Shown: positions 7,878-17,021 of the stretch, piece after piece
How positions within the stretch are numbered: position 1 is the first letter of the stretch
Layout of the letters: the number at the start of each line of letters is the position of its first letter
Source of the DNA: an uncultured marine group III euryarchaeote
Lineage (GTDB): Archaea > Thermoplasmatota > Poseidoniia > MGIII > CG-Epi1
Assembly: GCA_902627615.1 (NCBI GenBank)
Contig: CACOJW010000014.1
Coordinates: 1 to 40,071 of the forward strand
Direction: 5' to 3'
DNA length: 40,071 nt
Translations under genes and position numbers: made by a program
Notes under the pieces: model-generated
The model's input: the letters and a program-made list of their open reading frames with translations, nothing else
Databases searched by the model: none
Told to the model about the DNA's origin: nothing

Positions 7878-9604
7878 AATCCACTTCTTTTGAATTTTTT
7901 ATCTAATTCAGAAGGCGTGATTGTCATTACAGTAGGCCTACCATGAACACAAGCGTAAGGATTTGGAATTGATTCCATTTCCCTTATTACAAATTCCATT
8001 TGTGCCATTGTCAGCTTATCGCCAGCCCGTAAGGCAGAATGGCATGCTACAGTATACATCATGTACGTGTGTTTCTCTTCAGCAGATTTCATTGAGCCGC
8101 TCTCTACAATATCATCTATAGCATCTCTTATTCGTTCAGGTTCAGATCCAGCCAATAGAGCGGGAACACTTCTTATCATAAAAGAAGAAGGGCCAAATTT
8201 CTCAACATCAAATCCCATTTCATTTATTTGGGGTAACATCTCTTCAAACGCGTTTGCTTCACTTTTTGATAGCTCTAAAGAAATAGCTTTGAGTAGGTCT
8301 TGTTTCCCCACACGCCTAAAACGAGCTTGGTCTTTAAGACGCTCATACATCACTCTTTCGTGTGCAGCATGAAAATCAATAATATATAATCCATCTGAAC
8401 CCATAGCAACAATATATTTATTTTCAATAAGTGTCAAAGGCCGCATGGAAGGCATATTTGTTTCAACTTCTTCTTCCTTTAATGTGACATCAAATTCCTG
8501 TTGAAAACTATCAATAGAAGTAACTGGAGTAGCTCTAGCACGAACCGTATTATTCGTACTAGGTATTTCAAAAAGAACATCATTTTTGGACTTTTCTAAA
8601 TCTATATTTGCAATTAAGGCTTGTTCAGATAGAATTTGTTTTATGATCGTTCTTAATTCTTTATTTATTTTTTCTTCTCTAGCTATTCTTACAATAGTTT
8701 TTGCAGGATGAACATTAACATCAACATCCTCAGTAGGTATTTCTAAAAATAAAGCTCCTACTGGAAAGTGCCCATCGTGTAATAAGCTTCCATAAGCGCC
8801 CCTAATTGAATAACAAATATTTCGGGCTTGTATAGGTCTTCCGTTAACATGTAGATATAATCCAGCCATAGATTTTCTGGAAACTGCAGGCTTTGTCAAA
8901 AAGCCTTCAAGTTTTAAATTTTCTGCAACTCCATTAAATTCAATTAGTTCTCTAGAGGCTTCTCTTCCGAGTAAAATCCCAATTCTTGTTTTCAAATCAG
9001 ATGCCGGAGCCTCAATTAGTTTTCTCTCTCCATGGACTAAATTAAATGCGACATCAGGTCTCCTAATTGCTTCTATTGTAACTGTTTTTACAATATGCTG
9101 AAGCTCAGTAGCAGTTCTCTTCAGATGTTTTGCTCTTGCAGGAGTATTGAAGAATAGATCTGCAACCTCAATAGTAGTACCTTGCGGAGCCGTATATTCT
9201 TCGACATCAAGACTATTATTGCCTTCGATTGTAATTCTCGTTCCTATATCACTTCCCTTTTTACAAGTTGTAATTCGGAGTCTTGAAACTGAGGCTATGG
9301 AAGGTAATGCTTCGCCCCTAAATCCAGATGTGTTAACGGTTTGTAAGTCATTGAAAGATCGTATTTTTGATGTCGAATGTTTTTGGAAAGCTAATTCAGC
9401 ATCGTCGGCATCCATGCCATCGCCATCGTCTCTAATCATTACAAGAGAAGTTCCACCGTCTTCAATACGAATCCAAATATTTTTTGCATTTGCATCTAGG
9501 GAATTTTCTACTAGTTCTTTGACTACAGATGCAGGTCTTTCAATTACTTCACCTGCAGCAATTTGATTAATCGTGTGGTCATCTAGAACTTGGATTTTAC
9601 CCAT
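7874..9604 (-). CDS. mutL: DNA mismatch repair protein MutL
   Basis: 576 residues. The N-terminal GHKL ATPase has INQIAAGEVIERPASVVKEL, the catalytic Glu30 and Asn34 in KELVENSLDA, the DDGDGM loop and TSGFRGEAL. The C-terminal half contains DFHAAHERVMYE (410-421), matching the D[QM]HA-x2-E-x4-E metal-dependent endonuclease motif with Phe in place of Gln or Met. A late YACVHGRPTV segment corresponds to CPHGRPT. It should therefore be a nicking MutL of the type found where MutH is absent. MutL is patchily distributed in archaea and usually viewed as acquired from bacteria. No mutS is in the window. It is convergent with the RND gene (4-bp overlap) and divergent from the membrane protein at 9700. 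Confidence 0.95.
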   Translation of the reverse strand: MGKIQVLDDHTINQIAAGEVIERPASVVKELVENSLDANAKNIWIRIEDGGTSLVMIRDDGDGMDADDAELAFQKHSTSKIRSFNDLQTVNTSGFRGEALPSIASVSRLRITTCKKGSDIGTRITIEGNNSLDVEEYTAPQGTTIEVADLFFNTPARAKHLKRTATELQHIVKTVTIEAIRRPDVAFNLVHGERKLIEAPASDLKTRIGILLGREASRELIEFNGVAENLKLEGFLTKPAVSRKSMAGLYLHVNGRPIQARNICYSIRGAYGSLLHDGHFPVGALFLEIPTEDVDVNVHPAKTIVRIAREEKINKELRTIIKQILSEQALIANIDLEKSKNDVLFEIPSTNNTVRARATPVTSIDSFQQEFDVTLKEEEVETNMPSMRPLTLIENKYIVAMGSDGLYIIDFHAAHERVMYERLKDQARFRRVGKQDLLKAISLELSKSEANAFEEMLPQINEMGFDVEKFGPSSFMIRSVPALLAGSEPERIRDAIDDIVESGSMKSAEEKHTYMMYTVACHSALRAGDKLTMAQMEFVIREMESIPNPYACVHGRPTVMTITPSELDKKFKRSGF

Positions 9605-9699
9605 GTATGGAAACCCCTAATTGTGCCCCCTCTAAATCACCTTTTTTGGTTTTGCAGACAAACAGGTGTATTTTTTTAGGGGATAGCTGTTTACATTTT

Positions 9700-10521
9700 A
9701 TGGATGAAATAGTAGACCATGAAGAATCTGAGGTAGAGAGTCAGGAATTATTTAAGCCGAAAAAGAAGAGTTTTTTCAGTTTATTATTTGATTCTTTTAA
9801 ATTTTTTACTTTAAACTTGCCATCAATTGCTACAATTGTTATACCAGTCTATTTGATAGTAGAATTTTTGGTTCCTCTCCTATCAATGTTTGTTGATAAT
9901 TTAGCAGAGGGTTTGACAGGATGGAGTTTTATTGATGATTTTTTAAGCTGGGTTATTGAATACATTACTATTGAGTTCCTTCGTCAATTAGTGGGCGGTA
10001 TTGCTTGGATAGCAGTCATTAGAGTGATTGCAGGAGCAATGCATGGTGATAAGATTCAAAGTGTTCAGGCAATCAAAGATGGTACAACTATGTTGCCCAT
10101 GTATTTTGTAACTGCAGTAATTTTCTATTCGCTTTTGATCATTAGTTCATTGCTATTACTCGTTCCGGGAATAATTTTCGCCGTTTACTGTGCTTTTTGG
10201 CAGTATAGTTATGTATTAAGGGGAAAAGGCGCATTTTCAGCATTAGCTTACAGCTATTCATTAGTTAAAGACGATTTTGTAAGGGTATTTCTAAATGTAT
10301 TTGGTATAATTCTTTTACTTTTTGTATTTGATTATTTCATCTTAGAATCATTATCTAATGTTATAGCAAGTACACTTGATTCAGAAGAAGGTTTTGTTTA
10401 TGATATAGTCAATGCAATTCTGATGGCATTAGGGAAAGTTTTTGAAGTAGGTATAGAGATAATTTTTCTTATGATGTTATTTATGGCTTTAGAAGAAGAA
10501 GATACTGAAATAAATAATTAG
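9700..10521 (+). CDS. Polytopic membrane protein, YciC/DUF975-like topology
   Basis: 273 residues from the ATG at 9700; the in-frame ATG at 9607 would add a Cys-rich leader starting 2 nt from mutL and is less likely. After an acidic then Lys-rich cytoplasmic N-terminus come about six hydrophobic segments. The central part (LLLLVPGIIFAVYCAFWQYSYVL, then SALAYSYSLVKDDFVRVF) follows the LxPGIIxAVxxxF and ALxxSxxLVKG patterns of YciC, DUF975 and GlpQ-membrane-domain proteins, families of unknown role in envelope organisation. No enzymatic motif is visible. The 75-residue gene downstream probably shares its transcript. Confidence 0.65.
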   Translation: MDEIVDHEESEVESQELFKPKKKSFFSLLFDSFKFFTLNLPSIATIVIPVYLIVEFLVPLLSMFVDNLAEGLTGWSFIDDFLSWVIEYITIEFLRQLVGGIAWIAVIRVIAGAMHGDKIQSVQAIKDGTTMLPMYFVTAVIFYSLLIISSLLLLVPGIIFAVYCAFWQYSYVLRGKGAFSALAYSYSLVKDDFVRVFLNVFGIILLLFVFDYFILESLSNVIASTLDSEEGFVYDIVNAILMALGKVFEVGIEIIFLMMLFMALEEEDTEINN

Positions 10522-10552
10522 CCTGTTCGTTAGGCCTATTAGAGGTTTAACT

Positions 10553-10780
10553 TTGGAACGAATTGAAGCAATGAAATGGGCAGGAACTGCATTAATTTTG
10601 ACAGGAATATTACTGACAAATTTGGATCAATATCCCTTTAACATATTTTTTCACGGTGCAGGCGTAGTATTTTGGTCAACAGCAGGTTACATAACTAATG
10701 ATAAGCCAGTTATGGCAAATTTTGGACTTCAAATTCCACTATTTATTATTGGATATAGTAAATTATTTTTTGGTTTGTAG
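10553..10780 (+). CDS. Small membrane protein of unknown function
   Basis: 75 residues with two to three hydrophobic stretches (about 8-26, 30-46 and 56-75) and little else. I chose the TTG start at 10553 because a Shine-Dalgarno-like AGAGGT sits 6 nt upstream; an ATG at 10571 is the alternative. It follows the polytopic membrane protein by 31 nt and probably belongs to that transcript. No family is recognised. Confidence 0.5.
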   Translation: MERIEAMKWAGTALILTGILLTNLDQYPFNIFFHGAGVVFWSTAGYITNDKPVMANFGLQIPLFIIGYSKLFFGL

Positions 10781-10812
10781 TTATAATATTTGGACATAAA
10801 TACAATTTAATT

Positions 10813-10828
10813 TTTAGGCTTTCCTAAA
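10813..10828 (+). promoter_or_regulatory. Iron box (DtxR/IdeR-type operator) before the haem/siderophore operon
   Basis: Perfect palindrome TTTAGG-CTTT-CCTAAA, the pattern of the DtxR/IdeR operator. It abuts a TATA element (TTATATAT, about 10830-10838), covering the TFB recognition region, where a bound repressor would block initiation. The expected start site near 10861 leaves a leader of about 36 nt containing a GGCGG-like ribosome site before the ATG at 10897. The same palindrome recurs at 20466, 20500, 28063 and 28097. Confidence 0.8.
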
Positions 10829-10896
10829 TTTTATATATTGCCATTTTTACGTGTAATATAGTAAAGATTTTGTAAATCTATTCAGGCGGAAATAAA

Positions 10897-13245
10897 ATGA
10901 AAATTAAGTCCTTATTTAGCGTTCTTATCGTTTTAGTTTTTTTAACGTCTTGTTTCACCTTCAATGTATCTTCTGAATCAGATGAAGAATTATTTACAAT
11001 TTCAGGAAATGTATTCACATCTAATGGTGACAAAGCAGGTAATACTTATGTTAAGTTAATTCCAAGAGACTCTGTTCAAACAGGCAGCACAGGAACCTAT
11101 GAAATCGTCAATGTTCCATTTGGCGAGCATACCATTAGAGCTTACTTTTTAGATAATGGACATACAACTTCCTATCGTAAAATATTTGTAAATCAAGATA
11201 CTACTCTTGATTGGTATGAAGGTAAAAATTGGGCTACGTTTGAAATGTTTAATTCATCCGGTCAATATGTTGAAGATTCGGTAGTTTCTACAATAAGATT
11301 GATTGAAAGTGGAGAAAGTTATAGTACTGTAAATGGCCGTCTTGAAATAGGTCCTTTAGAAATTGGAGAATATTATACTGTAAGAGCATATTATGGTAAT
11401 GAAGATCATAGTACTCAATATGTACATTTTAAGTTAGATTCCTCATCTCCTAATGATTTTGATTTTAATCATGGATTAAATAGTCGTTATGGATTTATAC
11501 TAACTGAAGAAGGAGAACCCATTTCAGAGGTTACAGTGAGTAACGGGTCAACTGAAGTCTTATCTAATGAAGACGGTTTTTTTCTATTTGAAAATTTAGA
11601 GATAGGTACTACGCAGACGTTTACTTTTGAAAAAGCAAATATTGCAGTTTGTAGCCCAATTAACGCCACAATAGAGGATGGAAAAGGATGGATGAATGCT
11701 TCAGCAATTGGAGAGATAAATTATCCTGAAGCTCCTAAATTTGTGACTGAAACGCAGGCACTTCGTCTTTCAATGCTTCCCATAGATATTCAATGGTTAG
11801 GAGGAAATCACTCATTATTTTACACCTTATTATCTAATGATGAAATTGTATATGAAGGATTTTCTGAAAGTTTTTCATTTGATACGAATGAAGCAGGCAC
11901 TTATGAATTTCAAATAGGTGCTACTAACAGTAATGGAACTACTAATAGAACACAGAAATTAATTTTGGTTGTTCTCCCAGAGCAATCTTCAGTAGATATT
12001 TGGCAACCAGGAATGAGTTGGAACTACAACATTAGTTACACGCCTACCTCTGTATCGCCAGATTCAGAAGGAATTCATCAAGCTACATACACCGTTTTAG
12101 GTAAAGAGAATGTGATTGATGCTTATGGAAATGATAAAGAAACTTTTCTTTTAAGAAAAACAGATAATTATTACATGGAAAGAGAAAAATCTTATCGCTG
12201 GGTAGATAGCAGCAATTTACTGACTTTGAAAACTTACTGGGAAGACGATCCTTCATCTTCATCGTATTATCAGAGAGGAACAATGGGTTGGTCATTTACA
12301 AACTCCTCAGGTTCTGAAATAAATCCAATTAATCAAGAGGGCAATTTTACAATGCATTTCAATAGAACTAATATTATCGGAGTTCCTGGCCATCCTAATG
12401 GTTACGATGATACTGAAAATACAGTTCAAGTTACTCATAATGTGTTAGTTGATACTCCTGCAGGTCAATTCTCTACGGTTCACATATTAATTATTGATAA
12501 TAAGGACGATATAGTTTCATGGGAATTATGGTATAATCAAACTGTCAAGAATTGGGTTAAGATAATAGATAGACTACCTGGTTCTCACGCAGAAATGGTT
12601 GAGTACAATATGACTAGTTTCTACATGCCTCTCAATCCACAATTTATAACAGAAAGTGAAGATAATTATATTTTCAATGATTACATCATTTCTTGGGCGC
12701 CTTTTGAAGGTGCAGAATCTTATAAATTGATGGAAAATGGGAATACAATATATTCAGGAAATAGTACTGAATTTCAGGTTTTAGATAGAGCTGATGGTGT
12801 TTACATTTACGAAATGTATGCAGTACTTCCTGCCGAAGCAATGATCAAAAGTTCCCCAATTACATTTAATGTTTCATTCATTCCAGAAGTACCATTATTT
12901 CTTACTGCAAGTCAGCAAATAGAAGAAGATGGAAGTATTGATATCGAATGGGAATATAGTGAGAAAATAGTTTGGTATTCATTAATTGTTGAAGATAAAA
13001 ATGGGTTCAAGGTAGAAGCTTACAATGGTACCGATACTAGCATAAAATTAGACAATCTTCCCTCTGGTCAAAATAGGCTTAGGGTTCAAGCAAAGCTTGA
13101 TAATGGTAAAATAACAGATTTCTCTGATTCTATTTTTATTAAAGTTGAAGAGAGTAACGAAGATTCACCGATGATTTCTATTATACCTATCCTAGTTGTT
13201 TTAGTTGCTTTAACTATGATTAATAGAAATAGGAATAAAATATGA
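10897..13245 (+). CDS. Secreted, C-terminally anchored surface protein leading the iron-box operon
   Basis: 782 residues: a signal peptide (1-26), then beta-sandwich domains of the carboxypeptidase-regulatory-like type (about 30-105, with FTISGNVFTSNGDKAG; another about 198-255, with RYGFILTEEGEPISEVTVSNG). Ig or fibronectin-III-like regions follow (WLGGNHSLFYTLLSNDE, ISWAPFEGAESYKLMENG, WEYSEKIVWYSLIV). A hydrophobic segment (about 756-777) and a basic tail form the anchor. There are no catalytic motifs and almost no Cys. It is the first gene after an iron box and overlaps the FecB-like gene by 4 bp, so it may capture or present the operon's ligand at the surface. That role is inference; the architecture also fits a generic cell-wall protein. 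Confidence 0.7.
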   Translation: MKIKSLFSVLIVLVFLTSCFTFNVSSESDEELFTISGNVFTSNGDKAGNTYVKLIPRDSVQTGSTGTYEIVNVPFGEHTIRAYFLDNGHTTSYRKIFVNQDTTLDWYEGKNWATFEMFNSSGQYVEDSVVSTIRLIESGESYSTVNGRLEIGPLEIGEYYTVRAYYGNEDHSTQYVHFKLDSSSPNDFDFNHGLNSRYGFILTEEGEPISEVTVSNGSTEVLSNEDGFFLFENLEIGTTQTFTFEKANIAVCSPINATIEDGKGWMNASAIGEINYPEAPKFVTETQALRLSMLPIDIQWLGGNHSLFYTLLSNDEIVYEGFSESFSFDTNEAGTYEFQIGATNSNGTTNRTQKLILVVLPEQSSVDIWQPGMSWNYNISYTPTSVSPDSEGIHQATYTVLGKENVIDAYGNDKETFLLRKTDNYYMEREKSYRWVDSSNLLTLKTYWEDDPSSSSYYQRGTMGWSFTNSSGSEINPINQEGNFTMHFNRTNIIGVPGHPNGYDDTENTVQVTHNVLVDTPAGQFSTVHILIIDNKDDIVSWELWYNQTVKNWVKIIDRLPGSHAEMVEYNMTSFYMPLNPQFITESEDNYIFNDYIISWAPFEGAESYKLMENGNTIYSGNSTEFQVLDRADGVYIYEMYAVLPAEAMIKSSPITFNVSFIPEVPLFLTASQQIEEDGSIDIEWEYSEKIVWYSLIVEDKNGFKVEAYNGTDTSIKLDNLPSGQNRLRVQAKLDNGKITDFSDSIFIKVEESNEDSPMISIIPILVVLVALTMINRNRNKI

Positions 13246-14342
13246 CGAAATTTTCAGATAAAAGCGTAGCAATTTTCCAAGTTGTCTTGGTGGTCTTTTG
13301 TTCATTAGGTGTTTGGTATTACAGCGACAATATTAATCAAGAAGACAGTATAGGCGAAATTCAGGTTACTGATTCGAACGGCGTTTTGCATTCATTTGAA
13401 GAGCAACCAACTCGTGTTGCAATTACAAACACCTATGCAGCCAGTGTAATGCGTATGCTTGGAGTAGATTCTTCTGTTATAGTTGGAGTTTCTGGAGACT
13501 TTCAGGAGGAGAAGTTGTGGCCAGAGTTTACCGACACTCCAATAATCCAACAATCTGCACATTCTGAGATTGATTTTGAAGCTTTGTTAGACAGTCGCCC
13601 TGAGATTTATCTTGTATTTGCTACTAATGGTATGGTTGATACTAACGCAATTCGTGAGAAATTAGAGCCTATTGGAATTCACGTTCTTGCTTTAGATTTT
13701 TACAAATATGATTATTTAAGGTATGAGATTTCAGTTATAGCTGAATTATTTGGCAAGCAGTCAGAGGCCGAGCAGCTTTTTTCTGAGTTCGATGCAATCG
13801 AGAAAGAAGTATCAGATAGAATTTTGGGTTTGAATGAGACTTTAAGACCTCAGATAGTTATGGAGCATCACGCTTCTCTAACAAGAGATCCAGTAGTATT
13901 GACAGGAACTTCACAATGGACTGATATAATTGAAAAAGCAGGTGGAGTTAATATTTTCAAGGATTTACCAGGCCATACAACTCACGTAGATATGGAAGCA
14001 ATACTAGACGCAAACCCAGATATCTTAATGTTTGATGGAATTACTTTTGATATTGGATTTAATAATTTTGATGAAGATGATAGTTGTAGTACACATATGG
14101 AATTCATTAGTGAAAGACCTGGTTTTGATAATGTAGACGCAGTAACAAATGATCGTATGATTATTATGGCAGGAGAGTTTGCAGGCCCCATGATGATTCA
14201 TGGTTTGCCTACATTGGCTAAAATTTTTCATCCCGCTTTATTTGAGGATTTAGATGCGGAGAAATACATAGAAGATTATTTTGTAAATTATCACAATATA
14301 GATAAAATAGGAAAGTTTGTCTGTAAATCTGCTGGAAGTTAG
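13242..14342 (+). CDS. FecB/BtuF-type substrate-binding protein (haem/siderophore/B12 ABC importer)
   Basis: 366 residues: an uncleaved or signal-type hydrophobic N-terminus (8-27), then the two-lobed helical-backbone PF01497 fold. Landmarks are QVTDSNGVLHSFEEQPTRVAI at the start of lobe 1, DFEALLDSRPEIYLVFA, and DMEAILDANPDILMF, the repeated motif of this family. There is no lipobox, so anchoring is probably by the N-terminal helix. It lies in an operon with permease and ATPase genes. The family binds ferric siderophores, haem or cobalamin and the ligand cannot be read from sequence. The iron box and the HugZ-like gene downstream favour haem or a siderophore. Confidence 0.85.
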   Translation: MTKFSDKSVAIFQVVLVVFCSLGVWYYSDNINQEDSIGEIQVTDSNGVLHSFEEQPTRVAITNTYAASVMRMLGVDSSVIVGVSGDFQEEKLWPEFTDTPIIQQSAHSEIDFEALLDSRPEIYLVFATNGMVDTNAIREKLEPIGIHVLALDFYKYDYLRYEISVIAELFGKQSEAEQLFSEFDAIEKEVSDRILGLNETLRPQIVMEHHASLTRDPVVLTGTSQWTDIIEKAGGVNIFKDLPGHTTHVDMEAILDANPDILMFDGITFDIGFNNFDEDDSCSTHMEFISERPGFDNVDAVTNDRMIIMAGEFAGPMMIHGLPTLAKIFHPALFEDLDAEKYIEDYFVNYHNIDKIGKFVCKSAGS

Positions 14343-14344
14343 GT

Positions 14345-15388
14345 ATGGATGCACTTTCAAAGAAACATATTGTGAATGCTCAAAAGCAAATGAGCTGGGT
14401 TTTACTTCTCAGTGCATTTACGTTAATAGTTTCAGTAGTAGCAATCGGTTTGGGTTCATCGCAAAATTTAGACTTTTTTACTACTTTAAAAATTTTATTT
14501 GGTATTGAATCAGCTGGTGAATTAGAAGCGGCTATCATTTGGGAATTGCGTTTTCCAAGAATATTAATGGCCATAGTAGGAGGGGCCACTTTGGCTATCG
14601 CAGGATCCTTGATGCAGGGGAGCCTCGGTAATCCGTTAGTTTCACCTTTGACATTAGGGGTTGCATCAGGCGCAGCTCTTGGTGCAGCTTTAGCTATAAT
14701 ACTTGATTTTTCTATAGTTTCGAACTCAAATTTGGCCATTGTGTTTAATGCATTTTTATTTTCATTAATAGTAGTTGCAATAATAATACAACTTGGCAAT
14801 TATCGTTCTGTTTCAGCTGAATCTTACATTCTTGTCGGTATTGCAATAACCTTCATCGCAGGAGCTATAGTATCTACCATGCAGTATTTTGCAACTGATG
14901 CTCAATTATCTCAATTAGCTCACTGGTCATTTGGTAGCCTTTCAAGGCCAACGCTTGTAAACACGCTATGGGTTTCCGTAGCCTTAGTAGGCCTTCTTCC
15001 CTTTGCGTTTCAGAAAGCTTGGGATTTGAACACTTTAGCTCTTGGAGGAGATGATTTTGCAATTTCTACAGGAGTTGATCCTGTAAAAACTAGGAAACAT
15101 ATTTTGATTCTTTCAGCCTTTATGACATCTACGGTAATTGCATTTACTGGACTAATAGGGTTTGTTGGGTTAGCAGCACCTCACATGGGTAGATTAATTG
15201 TTGGCAATGATTATAGAAAATTAATTCCTTGTTCAGCAATATTTGGTGCTTTGCTAATGCTTTTTGCAGATACCGTTGGAAGAATTGCCTTTGCACCCAT
15301 TGTATTGCCAGTAGGAATCATGCTGTCCGTAATTGGAGGCCCATTTTTCATGTATCTTTTATTAAAAAATAGAGGTTTAGGACATTGA
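14345..15388 (+). CDS. FecCD-family ABC permease
   Basis: 347 residues with about ten membrane helices. It carries FecCD/BtuC landmarks: LRFPRILMAIVGGATLAIAG with SLMQGSLGNPLVSP shortly after, FIGLVGLAAPHMGR-like GFVGLAAPHMGRLIVG before the coupling region, and ADTVGRIAFAPIVLPVGI near the end. It forms the channel of the type II importer with the binding protein (2-nt gap upstream) and the ATPase (overlapping start downstream). A single permease gene implies a homodimer. Confidence 0.93.
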   Translation: MDALSKKHIVNAQKQMSWVLLLSAFTLIVSVVAIGLGSSQNLDFFTTLKILFGIESAGELEAAIIWELRFPRILMAIVGGATLAIAGSLMQGSLGNPLVSPLTLGVASGAALGAALAIILDFSIVSNSNLAIVFNAFLFSLIVVAIIIQLGNYRSVSAESYILVGIAITFIAGAIVSTMQYFATDAQLSQLAHWSFGSLSRPTLVNTLWVSVALVGLLPFAFQKAWDLNTLALGGDDFAISTGVDPVKTRKHILILSAFMTSTVIAFTGLIGFVGLAAPHMGRLIVGNDYRKLIPCSAIFGALLMLFADTVGRIAFAPIVLPVGIMLSVIGGPFFMYLLLKNRGLGH

Positions 15389-16194
15389 GCAGCATATTAG
15401 ATGTTAAAAATTTAGGCTTCAGTTGGGGGTCTAATACAGTCTTTCAAGAGTTAAATTTTAGTGTTGAAAGTAATCAAATTATCGCTATTTTAGGAAAAAA
15501 TGGTGCAGGAAAAACAACCTTGCTTAAATGTATAAATCGAATTTTAAAACCTGAAACCGGAACTGTATCCATTGATTCTAAAGATATATCGGAATTAGAA
15601 TTACCCGAATTATCTAAGATGGTATCTTATGTTCCTCAGTCTATTATGTCTAGTTTTCCAATGCAAGTCTTCGACGTTGTTCTTTTAGGTAGAAGACCAC
15701 ACATTAATTGGGTAGTTGGAAATGAAGATCGTGAAAAGGTTAGTGAAACATTAAGATTTCTTAATTTAGAAGAGTTTGCTTTCAGATATTTCAATCAATT
15801 ATCTGGAGGAGAGAGACAAAGAGTAATTATTGCTAAAGCAGTCTCACAAGACTCTTCCATCTTTTTGATGGACGAACCAACGAGCGATTTAGATTTAAAA
15901 AATCAGATTGAGATTATGAAAAAGGTAAAAAAATTAGTATCTGACAAATCTAATGAAAAAGCAGCAGTAGTTGCAATACATGATATTAACATTGCAGCCA
16001 GATTTGCAGATGTTATATTTCTGCTGGATGAAGGGAAAATATTTTCCCAAGGTTCGCCCGAAGAAGTTTTAACGGAAGAGAACATTAAGCATGTGTTTGG
16101 AGTAACTTCAGAGATTATACCTAAAACTAGAAAAAACCCTATGAGAATATTTATTAAAGATGAAATTAGCCCAAAAGGAAAAGATGTGAATTAA
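15385..16194 (+). CDS. FecE-type ABC importer ATPase
   Basis: 269 residues. Walker A GKNGAGKTT, Q-loop in VPQS, signature LSGGERQRV, Walker B SIFLMDEPTSDLD and a switch His in AIHDIN are all intact. The start is TTG at 15385, overlapping the permease stop by 4 bp with an AGAGGT ribosome site 9 nt upstream. The overlap and the FecE-like C-terminal half make it the energy subunit of the preceding permease. Confidence 0.93.
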   Translation: MSSILDVKNLGFSWGSNTVFQELNFSVESNQIIAILGKNGAGKTTLLKCINRILKPETGTVSIDSKDISELELPELSKMVSYVPQSIMSSFPMQVFDVVLLGRRPHINWVVGNEDREKVSETLRFLNLEEFAFRYFNQLSGGERQRVIIAKAVSQDSSIFLMDEPTSDLDLKNQIEIMKKVKKLVSDKSNEKAAVVAIHDINIAARFADVIFLLDEGKIFSQGSPEEVLTEENIKHVFGVTSEIIPKTRKNPMRIFIKDEISPKGKDVN

Positions 16195-16195
16195 A

Positions 16196-17020
16196 ATGAC
16201 AAAAAATAAAAAAGAACTTCCAAGACATGCACCCCCTAAAGGTGCTAAAACTCAAGATCAAGAGCTTTTGTATGATCCTAATGTACCTACAGCATCCCAT
16301 GCAGAGCAAGCTAGAACACTAGCTTCCAAAATGGGAACTGCAACGCTTTGTACTATGTCGGTCGAACCGCAAGGATTTCCTTATGGTTCTTTTGTAACAT
16401 ATGCCTTGTATGAAGGTAATCCTATATTTTTAATAAGTTCTTTAGCAGAGCATACAAAGAATTTAGACGAAGATTCTAAGGCTTCACTTCTTATTGCTGA
16501 AGCAGGTGAAGGTAATCCTTTGGCATTAGGTCGTGTAACGCTTATTGGAGAGTGCAAAAAATTATCAGATAGCAAGCGTGAAATTGCTAAAGAAATTTTT
16601 GTAGGAAAGCACCAAGACGCTAAATTTTATGTAGATTTTAAAGATTTTTTCTTTTACAAATTAGATGTTTCCGAAGTTAGATATATAGGAGGTTTTGGAA
16701 GAATGTCTTGGATAAATGATAAACAATGGTTTGAGGCTGAATCGGATCCATTGGCTCCTTATTCTTTAGATATAATTGAGCATATGAATGAAGACCATAC
16801 AGATACAATGGTTCTATATTGTAAAACTATGAGTAAGGCTACAGATACAACTGAAGCCTCAATGACAGGTATAGATAGATATGGGTTTGAGATGTCTGCA
16901 ATGACAGGTCAAGGTCCAAGACCTATAAGACTTGGATTCGGCAATGAGGTTAAAGATGCTGAAGAAGCTAGAAAAGAGCTAGTAAGAATGGCAAATAAAG
17001 CTAGGAAAATGACAAAATAG
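16196..17020 (+). CDS. HugZ-like haem utilisation protein (split-barrel FMN-binding fold plus DUF2470)
   Basis: 274 residues. Residues 33-165 follow the pyridoxamine-5'-phosphate-oxidase-like split barrel (GTATLCTMSVEPQGFPYGSFV, FLISSLAEHTKNL). Residues 187-270 match the DUF2470/HugZ C-terminal domain (DIIEHMNEDHTDTM, DRYGFEM). HugZ proteins bind haem through a C-terminal-domain His and open it to biliverdin, releasing iron; His196 and His201 are candidates here. Cytoplasmic, starting 1 nt after the ATPase stop. The position behind an iron-box FecBCDE importer strongly suggests processing of imported haem. Catalytic activity is not proven by sequence, since some family members only bind haem or flavin. 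Confidence 0.8.
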   Translation: MTKNKKELPRHAPPKGAKTQDQELLYDPNVPTASHAEQARTLASKMGTATLCTMSVEPQGFPYGSFVTYALYEGNPIFLISSLAEHTKNLDEDSKASLLIAEAGEGNPLALGRVTLIGECKKLSDSKREIAKEIFVGKHQDAKFYVDFKDFFFYKLDVSEVRYIGGFGRMSWINDKQWFEAESDPLAPYSLDIIEHMNEDHTDTMVLYCKTMSKATDTTEASMTGIDRYGFEMSAMTGQGPRPIRLGFGNEVKDAEEARKELVRMANKARKMTK

Positions 17021-17021
17021 T

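Noticed and set aside
9607-9699. Upstream extension of the membrane protein to the ATG at 9607
   Set aside because: The extra 31 residues do not resemble the rest of the protein and would start 2 nt from mutL, leaving no promoter space.
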